Shown piece after piece: positions 42,218-50,136 of a DNA stretch of 63,345 nt. The position numbers and the translations under genes are program-made. Location: NCBI GenBank assembly GCA_023229795.1, contig JALNYP010000016.1, positions 1-63,345 on the forward strand. The letters run 5' to 3'. This DNA is from Syntrophobacterales bacterium. Lineage in GTDB: Bacteria > Desulfobacterota > Desulfobaccia > Desulfobaccales > 0-14-0-80-60-11. Positions within the stretch are counted from its first letter, which is position 1. Each line of letters starts with the position of its first letter. The notes under the pieces are model-generated. The model had not been told where the DNA came from and did no database searches. It was given only the letters and a program-made list of their open reading frames with translations.

Positions 42218-42931
42218 ATGGCCCAGCAATACCGCGTTTTCCTGATCTCGGGGGCGATCTCGGTCGCCCTGGGGTTTCTGGCCGGTTATGCGGGCGGCAG
42301 GCTGGCCGCGCCGCCGAGCCCGGAAAAGCTTGCGGTCCTGCGGACCGAGGGCGTGCAACTGGTGGATCAGGCCGGCAAAGAGCGCGGCCGCCTCGGGCTC
42401 GACCGAGAGGGCGCGGCCTGCCTGACCCTAGCCGGCCAGGACGCCGCCCCTTTGGTGAGCCTGAGCGCGGCGGCCCAGGGCGGCGCCAGCCTCCGGGTGG
42501 GGGATGAGAGCCGCCGGCAGGCCCTGGTGCTCACCGTCAGCCCCGAGGGTTCCGAAACTCTGGACTTTTACCGCGAGGGGCAGCTCAGCCTGGGACTGGA
42601 GGTGCAGCCTAATGGTGAGCCCACGGTCAACCTGTATGATAAGGGCAAACGCCTCCTCGACCTGGGGCTTACCAAACAGGGCGACCCCCATCTCTCCTTC
42701 TACGGGGACGGAGCCAGGCCCGCGCTGGAGCTGATCAGCCGGAAAAACGGGGACCGCAGCCTCACCCTGGGGGGGAAAGACGGCGTCCCCCGGGTGGTCT
42801 TGGGATTGAAGCACGACCAGAAAGCCGCGCTGGGATTATTCGACCGGCAGGGCAAAACCCGGGCGGCCCTCCTGGATGAGCCCTCCCTGATCCTGCTGAA
42901 AAATGGCAAAGTGGTGCGAAGCCTGCCCTAG
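42218..42931 (+). CDS. Membrane-anchored 22-residue beta-repeat protein
   Basis: The 237-aa protein has one N-terminal TM (about residues 8-27). From residue ~45 to the end it consists of about eight 22-23-residue repeats of the type L-x-L/F-x-D/G-x-x-G-K-x-R-x-x-L-x-L-x-x-x-G-x-P, for example VNLYDKGKRLLDLGLTKQGD and LTLGGKDGVPRVVLGLKHD. The pattern suggests a beta-solenoid or stacked hairpins in the periplasm. No enzyme motif. It converges on the pseudo-ATPase/MlaE operon with only 19 bases between stops. GAGG precedes the ATG. I do not know a named family. Confidence 0.7.
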   Translation: MAQQYRVFLISGAISVALGFLAGYAGGRLAAPPSPEKLAVLRTEGVQLVDQAGKERGRLGLDREGAACLTLAGQDAAPLVSLSAAAQGGASLRVGDESRRQALVLTVSPEGSETLDFYREGQLSLGLEVQPNGEPTVNLYDKGKRLLDLGLTKQGDPHLSFYGDGARPALELISRKNGDRSLTLGGKDGVPRVVLGLKHDQKAALGLFDRQGKTRAALLDEPSLILLKNGKVVRSLP

Positions 42932-42950
42932 CCGCGGCGTGGGTAACCCG

Positions 42951-43673
42951 TCACACCAGGGGCAGATACGCGCTGAGGGGGCGGATTTGGTTCCTGAGGG
43001 CCGGCTGTTCCCGGAGTTGCCCGGCTTCCAGCCGGAGGAGGCGATGCCCGAGGGGGTAGAAGGGTTCCAGGGACTCTCCCAGCAGCAGCACCGCGGCGCT
43101 GGTCGCGGCCAGGTAATCCCGGAGCATCGCGGCCAGCCGGTCGGCGGCCACCAGGGACCGGCGCGGGCGCGCGATGGCCGCCAGGATCAATTCCGGTTCC
43201 TTGCATAACTCCCGGGCCCACACCGCCCGGGCATAGATCGCCGGCGAGACCTGGGGCGGGAACCGGCTCAGGTGGGCTTCCAGTTCCAGGAGTTCCAGCA
43301 GGCCCTGGTGCTCCTCCAAAGCCTCCGCCCCCGTGTACCCCTGATGATAGCAGGGACCCAGGGCGATATTCTCCCCCAGGGTAAGGCGGTGCAGCAGCAC
43401 CTGGCGGGGGGTGACAAAAGCAATCCGCCGCCTGAGATCGTAAAGCTCTTCCCGGGGCAGCTCCTCGGCGCTCTGGCCCCAATGGCGGACGCGGCCGGTG
43501 GCCGGGGACTGGAGGGTGGCCGCCACTTCCAGCAGAGGTTCCGCCAGCGCGGGGTCGGCCCCTTCAATAAGCACCACCTCGTTGAGTCCCACGACCAGAC
43601 TCAAGGGCGCGGGCCAGGCCCCGGCCTCTTCGGGCAGGGTGACCAACTCCAGATTCAAGGCATCGCGCAGCAT
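42951..43673 (-). CDS. ABC-ATPase-like protein with all catalytic motifs lost (MlaF position)
   Basis: The 240-aa chain follows the ABC ATPase fold in order: beta-strand PLSLVVGLNEVVLIEGA, a helix, L-RRRIAFVTPRQVLLHRLTL at the Q-loop, GENIAL, a helical subdomain, and VLLLGESLEPF plus HRLLRLEAGQL at the end. Every catalytic motif is changed. Walker A is EGADPALAEP (37-46) with no Gly-Lys-Ser/Thr. The LSGGQ signature is QVSPAIYAR (141-149). Walker B ELILAAIARP (161-170) has no Asp-Glu. The switch His is replaced by Glu (GESLE). It should not hydrolyse ATP. It lies in the MlaF position, 76 bases downstream of MlaE. The frame is uninterrupted, so it appears maintained. Confidence 0.75.
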   Translation of the reverse strand: MLRDALNLELVTLPEEAGAWPAPLSLVVGLNEVVLIEGADPALAEPLLEVAATLQSPATGRVRHWGQSAEELPREELYDLRRRIAFVTPRQVLLHRLTLGENIALGPCYHQGYTGAEALEEHQGLLELLELEAHLSRFPPQVSPAIYARAVWARELCKEPELILAAIARPRRSLVAADRLAAMLRDYLAATSAAVLLLGESLEPFYPLGHRLLRLEAGQLREQPALRNQIRPLSAYLPLV

Positions 43674-43749
43674 AGGGGGTCGGGGGCCTCTTCAGGATCG
43701 GGTTCAATGAGCTCTTGCTGTGGCCGCGGGTTTGGCCTGGGCCACCGGT

Positions 43750-44565
43750 TCACAAATAATAGACCGAGGTCAGGATAATATCCACCAGCGCAATCAGCAC
43801 CAGGCTCCAGATGGCCGACTGCGAGGTGTTCTGGGCCACTTCGCCCATGTATTCCCGGGCGCTGAAGCCGAAATAGATGGACACGGTGGCGATGAGCATG
43901 CCAAAGAGGGTGGCCTTGGCAAAGCCCACGCTCAGGTCCACCCACTGCAAGGCATTGATGAACGACAGCCAGAACCTGCTCCAGAAGATCTCGGCGAACG
44001 CCTGGGCAAAGAGATAGCCGCCGATAATGGCGGCGAACACGCACAGGATATAGAGAGAGATCAGGCTTAAGGTGAGCCCCCAGAACCGGGGCACCCCCAG
44101 ATAGCGGTAGGGGTCGATGCCCATTATCTGGAGGGCCTGGATTTCCCGGTTCACCGACATGGTGCCGATCTCCACGGTGATGGCGCTGCCGGAATGGAGC
44201 AGGACGAACAGGCCGGCCCACACCGGTCCTATCTCCCGCACCACCAGAGTGACCAGCAGCCAGCCGATGAATTCCTCCCCCTGAACCTTGACCAGTTGCT
44301 GGGTGGCATGGACGATCACCAGCAGGCCCAGCATGAGCGACGAAAAGATCAGGATATGGGAGCCCCGGATAGCGGTGAAGTAGATCTGCCGGGTCAGCTC
44401 CCGGAAAAACAGCCACAGGCAGGCGGGACCGGCAAAGGCCCCCACCAGGAGGCGATAGAACAGGGCGCAGATGCCCAATAACCGGGAGAAGAAGGTCGCG
44501 AAGCCGTCTAGGACCTGATCGAAGGCCTCTAATAGAGCCCTTACTATCCTAACTAACAGGTTCAT
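43750..44565 (-). CDS. MlaE-family ABC permease
   Basis: The 271-aa integral membrane protein matches the MlaE/YrbE (DUF140) family: FFRELTRQIYFTAIRGSHIL, VVREIGPVWAGLFVLLHSGS, AITVEIGTMSVNREIQALQI, MGIDPYRYLGVPRFWGL, and a C-terminal VSIYFGFSAREYMG. MlaE forms the membrane core of phospholipid (or sterol/hydrocarbon) transporters with an MlaF ATPase and MlaD MCE protein. Here no MCE protein is encoded nearby and the adjacent ATPase homologue is degenerate. The gene overlaps the pseudokinase gene by 17 bases and has an extended N-terminus (~45 residues) with amphipathic character. Confidence 0.86.
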   Translation of the reverse strand: MNLLVRIVRALLEAFDQVLDGFATFFSRLLGICALFYRLLVGAFAGPACLWLFFRELTRQIYFTAIRGSHILIFSSLMLGLLVIVHATQQLVKVQGEEFIGWLLVTLVVREIGPVWAGLFVLLHSGSAITVEIGTMSVNREIQALQIMGIDPYRYLGVPRFWGLTLSLISLYILCVFAAIIGGYLFAQAFAEIFWSRFWLSFINALQWVDLSVGFAKATLFGMLIATVSIYFGFSAREYMGEVAQNTSQSAIWSLVLIALVDIILTSVYYL

Positions 44566-46201
44566 GAGGTTCCTGCGCGGCCGGCGGCGGAGGCAATTCC
44601 AGGGAAAATACCACGCCCCCCCCTTCCCGGGGCGCCGCGGTGAGACTGCCGCCGTGTTGGGCGGCGATGGCCCCCGCCAGGGCCGGCCCCAGACTCCCCT
44701 GAAGGCCGGCGGGATCGCCGAAGGGATTCAGCCACTCCCGGCACTCGGCCTCCGAACGCGGCTCGCCCGAGGCCCAGACCGTCAGGCGCACCCCGCCGGC
44801 CGGGCTAGGCTCCGCCGTAAGGCCCAAGTCCCCATCCGGCGGCGCCAATTCCACGGCAAAGGTGAGGAGATAGAGCCAGGCCAGCTCCAGTTCCCCGGCC
44901 GCTCCCCAGAGCGGCGGCAGGGGCGCGAGATTAAGGTGCTGGCCCACCTCCGCCGGCAGCCCGAGGGTCGCCAGACGCCAGGCCCGCTCCAACCCCGGCC
45001 TCAGATCCACCTCAGCCCATTCGTCTTTCGGCTCCGCGGCCACGTGGGCCAGATCCTCAAACACCGTGGCCAGCCGGGCCCGCACCAGCGCCAACTTTTG
45101 ATGGGGAGGCAACTCGTCTCCGGCGGTCTTGCCCTCGGCCAACTGCTGCTCCAGGCTCTCCAGATCGGCCTGCCAGGCTTGCAGCGCCGGCAGCCCCCGG
45201 GCCAGCACCTTCCCCAAGCAGGCCTGGGCCTCCCCGGCCACCAGCCTACGCCCCAGCCGGGGCACCGCCGCGCCCACGCGCTCTATAACCTGCTGAATCA
45301 CTGCCACTTCCACCTGTCCCTGGGGGTCCACCTTTTTCAGGTTCTCCAGCCAGAGATCGAGTTCCTCAGGTTTGGCGCTCCTCAAGTCCCCAGCCACTTG
45401 GCTGAGATTCTTCAAGGGCTCGGTGATATAGCGCACCCAAAAATAGATGAGGCTCATGGCCAGGAGGCCCGAGATCAGCAGGCTCAGGATGATCTCCAAC
45501 CAGATATTCGAGCGCAGGCGGCTTTGTTCCTCACTCTGCAGGAAGAGCAGTTGGCGGACCCGGTTGGTATCGATGCCGATCTTCGCTACGCCCCAATAAA
45601 TCGCCCCCTCATCCGCCAGCAGCACGTGCACCGGCATATAGCGCAGCAGCATCTCTCCTTCTGCTTTGGGGCCCCGATTGACGGATTCCTGCAACCGGAC
45701 ATCTACCCGCTGCTGCACCGAGATGCTGTTGATGAGGTCCTGTTCCAGGCCGGGAAACGATTTCATGATTTTCTGGGGGCCGGCCATGGCCTTCAGTTCC
45801 GGGGCCTCCCGGCGATAAAACATGTAGGTCAGGTGCCGGCCCAGGGCGTCTTCCTGGCCCTGGATCAGCTCGATGCCTTCGATGATTTCATTGAAGGTGA
45901 CCTTCTCCCACAACAGGTCCTTGATCCGCTTATCCATCTCGGAGTTCGAGGTCGCGGTCACCTCCAACAACCCTTTGAGGGAGGAAAATTCCATGACCAG
46001 AAGGCGGGCGATGGTGGTGGCTTCCATTTCCTGGCCATCCTGCATGGATTTGAGGGTGCGGTCCTGAAGGCCGGTAAGAGTGAGGTCAAGCAGGGGGAAA
46101 AACAGCAGGATGACCACCGCGCACAACAAGAAGGTGGCCCCGGCCAGAACGAACATCCGGTTCCGCAACGAATAGCGGATGAAGGTCGTAGAGGTCTTCA
46201 T
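44549..46201 (-). CDS. Two-TM HAMP protein with degenerate histidine-kinase domain
   Basis: The 550-aa protein has TM1 (18-42), a periplasmic sensor domain (45-230), TM2 (233-256), a HAMP region (257-308) and a cytoplasmic half shaped like DHp plus HATPase. The DHp part (about 320-390) lacks an H-E/D-x-x-x-P box. In the ATPase part the N-box is GELELAWLYLLTFAVEL (436-452), with no Asn. The G1 box is VWASGEPRS instead of D-x-G-x-G. Only a G2-like segment (GLQGSLGPALAGAIAAQHGG) and the closing GGGVVFSLELP persist. It is thus probably a pseudokinase. Its ATG abuts the stop of the solute-binding protein gene and its end overlaps MlaE, implying tight co-production. Confidence 0.75.
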   Translation of the reverse strand: MKTSTTFIRYSLRNRMFVLAGATFLLCAVVILLFFPLLDLTLTGLQDRTLKSMQDGQEMEATTIARLLVMEFSSLKGLLEVTATSNSEMDKRIKDLLWEKVTFNEIIEGIELIQGQEDALGRHLTYMFYRREAPELKAMAGPQKIMKSFPGLEQDLINSISVQQRVDVRLQESVNRGPKAEGEMLLRYMPVHVLLADEGAIYWGVAKIGIDTNRVRQLLFLQSEEQSRLRSNIWLEIILSLLISGLLAMSLIYFWVRYITEPLKNLSQVAGDLRSAKPEELDLWLENLKKVDPQGQVEVAVIQQVIERVGAAVPRLGRRLVAGEAQACLGKVLARGLPALQAWQADLESLEQQLAEGKTAGDELPPHQKLALVRARLATVFEDLAHVAAEPKDEWAEVDLRPGLERAWRLATLGLPAEVGQHLNLAPLPPLWGAAGELELAWLYLLTFAVELAPPDGDLGLTAEPSPAGGVRLTVWASGEPRSEAECREWLNPFGDPAGLQGSLGPALAGAIAAQHGGSLTAAPREGGGVVFSLELPPPPAAQEPHEPVS

Positions 46202-47563
46202 CTATTGTGGTACCACCAGATCCTTCAATTCCGAGAGCGCCGTCGCCAAAGCCGCCTCCGGGGTGCGCTGGCCGTACAATGCCTCTTGCAGGTATTTCTC
46301 CAAAACATTGTTGATCCGGCGATTGTGGGGCCGGGCCCGAATCACCATGTCCTTCTGGGCAAAGGTCCAGCGATAGACCTGCAACACTTCCTTATTGGTC
46401 ACCTTCTCCAGGGCCCGCAGCAGGGTCGGCACCTGCCCCATGGTTTCGGCCGCCAGGAGCTGGAACTGCTCATCGGACACCATGCGGATAAATTGCTTGG
46501 CCTGCTGGATGACCTCCGGGTCGGTCACGGAGAAGCGGTTGACCGCCCAGCCGAAGGAGCCGATATTGGTATAACGGTGAGGATGGCCGGTCTGGGCCGG
46601 GATGGGGGCGACTCCTACCTGTCCGATGCCGGTGAGGCTGCCCGGCGGCGCCTGGCCCTTGGCAATCAAGTCGTTCAGGTCTTTCATGCGGGTGTTCCAA
46701 TTGATCATGAAGAGGGCCTGGCCCTGAAAGAACGCCGCCCGCAAGGTACCGCCGGGCTCGAATCTTTTCAGTTCGGCAGGCCCGGGGATGATGCCCCCCT
46801 GCATGCTGAGGATTTCTTTGAGGGCCGCTAGGAAGGCGTCGGAGTTGGCCCGCTGGGGTAGGACAAAGTGACCCTCGTCGTCGATGACCCGGCCTCCAAA
46901 ACCCCAGAGTACCGGGTAAAAGTCATTGATAGAATTAGTGGGGTGGATAAGCAGCCCGTATTTCAGGGACTTCTCCTGGGGCATGAGCTTGCGGCACATG
47001 GCCCTCAGCTCCTCCCAGGTACGGGGCGGCTTCAGGTTGTAGCGCTTCAAGATATCCAGGCGGTAAAAGAGGATGTTCCCCTTGATATAGGTAGGCACGG
47101 CCACCAGCTCTTTGCCCGGCCGGTGGGTGATTTGGGTCAGGGGAACAGAAAAGGCCTCCGCCACCGCCGGCACCAGTTCAGACCGGTCAAAGACCCCGGT
47201 GCGCTCCAGTTCATAGAGCCAGCCCGCCACCCCGTAGCGTTGCACCCAGGGAGCGTCCAGCAGCAGCACGGTGGGGACCTTGCTTTCGGTGGAGAGTCCC
47301 AGCACAAAGGGCTCGTAAGGCAGCAGGCTTTCCGGCACCAGGAGGCCTTTAAAATTCCGGTCGAAATCCTTATAAATGGAACCTTGGGATTTCTGGGCCA
47401 ACAGGCCGATCAGCTCCTTGGTGGGGGCATCGAAGGTATAGGTGATGGTCCGGGGGGGCGGGATTTCCGGCGGCGGCCCGCACCCCAGGAAAGGCAGGCA
47501 CAGCAAGGCTACCATCCAGCGTGCGATCCGTTCCCCGGCAGTTTTAGGCTTCCGGCCCGGCAT
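46202..47563 (-). CDS. Extracellular solute-binding lipoprotein (family 1)
   Basis: From ATG 47563 (GAGG upstream) the protein is 453 aa. A type II signal peptide ends at FLGC. The mature part resembles family-1 solute-binding proteins for sugars (UgpB/MalE): VPTYIKGNILFYRLDILKRY, PPRTWEELRAMCRKL, FYPVLWGFGGRVIDDEGHF, QGQALFMINWNTRM, GSFGWAVNRFSVTDPE and FIRMVSDEQFQ. No MalF/MalG-type permease or sugar ATPase is in the neighbourhood. It directly precedes the pseudokinase gene with no spacer, so it may serve as the periplasmic sensing subunit of that protein rather than a classical importer. Confidence 0.8.
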   Translation of the reverse strand: MPGRKPKTAGERIARWMVALLCLPFLGCGPPPEIPPPRTITYTFDAPTKELIGLLAQKSQGSIYKDFDRNFKGLLVPESLLPYEPFVLGLSTESKVPTVLLLDAPWVQRYGVAGWLYELERTGVFDRSELVPAVAEAFSVPLTQITHRPGKELVAVPTYIKGNILFYRLDILKRYNLKPPRTWEELRAMCRKLMPQEKSLKYGLLIHPTNSINDFYPVLWGFGGRVIDDEGHFVLPQRANSDAFLAALKEILSMQGGIIPGPAELKRFEPGGTLRAAFFQGQALFMINWNTRMKDLNDLIAKGQAPPGSLTGIGQVGVAPIPAQTGHPHRYTNIGSFGWAVNRFSVTDPEVIQQAKQFIRMVSDEQFQLLAAETMGQVPTLLRALEKVTNKEVLQVYRWTFAQKDMVIRARPHNRRINNVLEKYLQEALYGQRTPEAALATALSELKDLVVPQ

Positions 47564-47658
47564 GGCCACAGTCCTCAACCTGATGGGAGGAGGGTCGAAG
47601 GAATGGCAGCCCCCGCCGTCTCGGCGGTGGTTGCCCCGCTCTCCCCGGTCTTACTTGC

Positions 47659-48975
47659 TCAATGCAGCTTCGTCTTCTGCTCAGCCACCAGCGACACCAG
47701 TTGGGGCCGGTATTTCTTCAGGCTCAAGGACGCCAGGAGCAGCAGGCAGGCCAGCAGACCCGCCCCCTCCAGCAGAAACACCCAGCCATAGGCCCCGGGA
47801 TTGCCCCCCGTGAGATGGCGGAACCGGTCGATGAGGAGGCCGCCGGTCATTTCTCCCGCGGCCAGGGCGATGCCGCTAGCCAGGTTCCACAGGCCCATGA
47901 AAATCCCGCTGAAAGTGGGGTGGGCCATGTTCATGGTCAGGTGCGACAGCCCCACGTTGTAAAATCCCCGGGCCAGCCCCAGGAGGCACAGGGCATATAT
48001 GCCCCACGTCGGGTCGGGCCGAAACGAGGTCAGGCTCAACAACCCGAAGGCCCCGGCCCCCAGCACCAGGCTGGCCACCAGGACGATCTTGTCGCCCCAG
48101 CGTCGGCCGCTCATCAGAAAATACACCCCCACCATGCCCGCTAAAGTGCCGTAGGAGGTGTAAATCCCGAACCGGTTGGTTTGGGCCACCGGCAGATCCA
48201 GGACCTCCCCGCCATAGGGGGTCAACAGAAAGGTCTGAATGGCCAGAAAGAAAATGGTGGTCCCCAGAAAGGCAAAGAAGGCCAGGGTCTGGCGGTTGCT
48301 GGCCAGGAACTTCAGGGTGGGCCACAAATGCATCTGGCCGTGCAGCAGGTGGTCGCGCTCGCCCACGCAGCGCGGCTCGATGCCCCAGGCCCCCCAAAGG
48401 GTGATGCCGACCACCGCCAGGGTGACCACCATGAAAAGCGTGTGAATCTTGTGGGGATCGAAAACCGGGAACAGTTGCCCGGTGAGGGACGACCCCACGA
48501 TAAAACCCAGCAGGGTCAGGATCCAGACCATGGTCAGGGCCGAGCCCCGTTCCGCCTCCGGAATCTGATCCACCAACAGGGCGTTGACTGCGGTGGCGGA
48601 CACCGTGGTGCCGATGCCGAACAGGGAAAACAGCAGCACCCCCTGATACAGGAGTTGGCGGCTGTGGGGCGCGGCTCCCCAAGCCAGGGCCCAGGTCGGG
48701 AAGAAAGGCATGACCGCGACGCTGAGCAGCATGCCTCCCCAGATATAGGGCGCCCGGTGGCGCCCCCCCACCGTATAGTTGTCGGAAAAGTAGCCGGTGA
48801 CCAGCCCCACGGGCGTCATCACGTGCTGGAAGGCAAAGCTGAAGGTCACCAGGGCCGCGGGCACCGTCAGGTCCACGATCAAGACCCGGTTTAAGACGCT
48901 GGCCAACAGCACCACCAGAAACGACGTGGCAAAACGCACCAGCCCTAATTTCAGCACCAGCCGGGAGATAAACAT
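47659..48975 (-). CDS. BCD-family (PucC-like) MFS transporter
   Basis: The 438-aa protein has 12 TM helices and the BCD-family signature near the N-terminus: LNRVLIVDLTVPAALVTF, SFAFQHVMTPVGLVTGYFSD and GGRHRAPYIWGG, as in PucC/LhaA. These act in bacteriochlorophyll and light-harvesting assembly in phototrophs. Related proteins occur in non-phototrophs with unknown substrates, perhaps tetrapyrroles or lipids. No photosynthesis gene is in the window. It lies ~95 bases upstream of the solute-binding lipoprotein gene on the same strand and may belong to that operon. AGG is the only Shine-Dalgarno trace. Confidence 0.8.
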   Translation of the reverse strand: MFISRLVLKLGLVRFATSFLVVLLASVLNRVLIVDLTVPAALVTFSFAFQHVMTPVGLVTGYFSDNYTVGGRHRAPYIWGGMLLSVAVMPFFPTWALAWGAAPHSRQLLYQGVLLFSLFGIGTTVSATAVNALLVDQIPEAERGSALTMVWILTLLGFIVGSSLTGQLFPVFDPHKIHTLFMVVTLAVVGITLWGAWGIEPRCVGERDHLLHGQMHLWPTLKFLASNRQTLAFFAFLGTTIFFLAIQTFLLTPYGGEVLDLPVAQTNRFGIYTSYGTLAGMVGVYFLMSGRRWGDKIVLVASLVLGAGAFGLLSLTSFRPDPTWGIYALCLLGLARGFYNVGLSHLTMNMAHPTFSGIFMGLWNLASGIALAAGEMTGGLLIDRFRHLTGGNPGAYGWVFLLEGAGLLACLLLLASLSLKKYRPQLVSLVAEQKTKLH

Positions 48976-49113
48976 AAACCTGTGCGCAGCATAAACCGGG
49001 TGGCTTGAGAAGTAAAGCCCTGAGATTGCAGGCAGACCGGCTTATGGGGGGCGCGCTCGCATTTCCACGCCGCCGAGGGCGGCGGGGCCACCTTTTCATC
49101 ACTTACGGCAGGG

Positions 49114-50136
49114 CTAAAGAGCTGCCCCGCACATGTCCTCGTACAGCTTCATATACGCGTCCACCATGCGCTCCCGGGAAAAATGCCGGGCCACGTGCTC
49201 CCGGCAGCGCTGCGGGTCCAACCCGGTCAGCCGCGGCAGACTGTCCCGCAACTCCTCGTAAGTGTGCACCGCGAAGCCGGTCTCCCCCTGAATCACCACT
49301 TCGGGGACCGCCCCCCGGTCGTAAGCCAGCACCGGCGTGCCGCAGGCCATGGCCTCCAGCATAGCCAGGCCGAAGGTCTCGTCCACTTCCACCGGCAGCA
49401 CCAGGGCCTGTGCCCGCCGCATCAGGTCCACCTTGCGGTGGTGATCCGCAGGCCCGAGGTAAACGATGCGCTCGCCGTCCACCTGGGGGGCGATCTCCCG
49501 GTCAAAATAGGGGCGGTCGGGCTCGAAGACCGGCCCGGCAATGAGCAGCCGCCTCCCGGCCTCCCGGGCCAGGCGGACGGCCGTATGCAGGCCTTTGTCG
49601 GGGTAGATGCGCCCCAGGAACAGCAAAAAATCTTCTTTGGCCGCGGCAAACGGATAGTCCTTGAGGTCCAGGCCGTGAGGGATCAGGTGCAGCCGGGGAT
49701 GCCCCTCTAACTGCCGGTGTTGGAAAGCGCTCACCGCCACCAGGTGCACCCGGGGAAAACTCAGGAGATACTCCCGTTTCATGGGGAACAAGGGCGTGTG
49801 GATGGTGATGGCCAGGGGCGCGGGGTCCGCGGCCAGGGTCCAGAACCCCGCGGCGGCCTCCAGGTGCGAGTGAATCACCTGGGGCGGCTGCTCCCGCAAA
49901 CGGGTGAAGGCGTAAGCCAGGTGGAGGTTTTCGGAGAACTTGTCCGGCGGCCAGAACGAATGCAGGAAGTGCCCGAATTGGGGCACCGGGAGAGTGGAGT
50001 CCCCGGCGCTGAACAGCATGATCTCCAACCCCCGGGCCACCAGCCCCCGGATGAGGTTGGCCACCATGAGTTCGGTGCCGCCGTAGGTTACGGGCGGCAC
50101 CGGTATCCAGGGCGGGGCGATCTGGGCTACCCGCAT
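49114..50136 (-). CDS. GT4-family glycosyltransferase
   Basis: Start ATG 50136 overlaps the stop of the GpgS-like gene. The 340-aa protein is a GT-B enzyme: MRVAQIAPPWIPVPPVTYGG (N-terminal Gly-rich acceptor loop), FLLFLGRIYPDKGLHTAVRL, and the E-x7-E motif DETFGLAMLEAMACGTPVLA, followed by GAVPEVVIQGETGF. It transfers a sugar from a nucleotide donor to an unknown acceptor. Overlap with two further glycosyltransferase genes suggests a single pathway, perhaps a di- or trisaccharide solute built on glucosylglycerate. Confidence 0.85.
   Translation of the reverse strand: MRVAQIAPPWIPVPPVTYGGTELMVANLIRGLVARGLEIMLFSAGDSTLPVPQFGHFLHSFWPPDKFSENLHLAYAFTRLREQPPQVIHSHLEAAAGFWTLAADPAPLAITIHTPLFPMKREYLLSFPRVHLVAVSAFQHRQLEGHPRLHLIPHGLDLKDYPFAAAKEDFLLFLGRIYPDKGLHTAVRLAREAGRRLLIAGPVFEPDRPYFDREIAPQVDGERIVYLGPADHHRKVDLMRRAQALVLPVEVDETFGLAMLEAMACGTPVLAYDRGAVPEVVIQGETGFAVHTYEELRDSLPRLTGLDPQRCREHVARHFSRERMVDAYMKLYEDMCGAAL

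Noticed and set aside
44564..46831. A 755-codon plus-strand open frame
   Set aside because: It lies antisense to the pseudokinase and solute-binding genes, is Gln/His/Arg/Pro-rich without any domain, and has no ribosome binding site; it is a GC-rich shadow frame.
47876..49102. A 408-codon minus-strand frame overlapping the BCD-family gene
   Set aside because: It is the shifted frame of the MFS gene; translation is Gly/Arg/Pro-rich and lacks TM segments.
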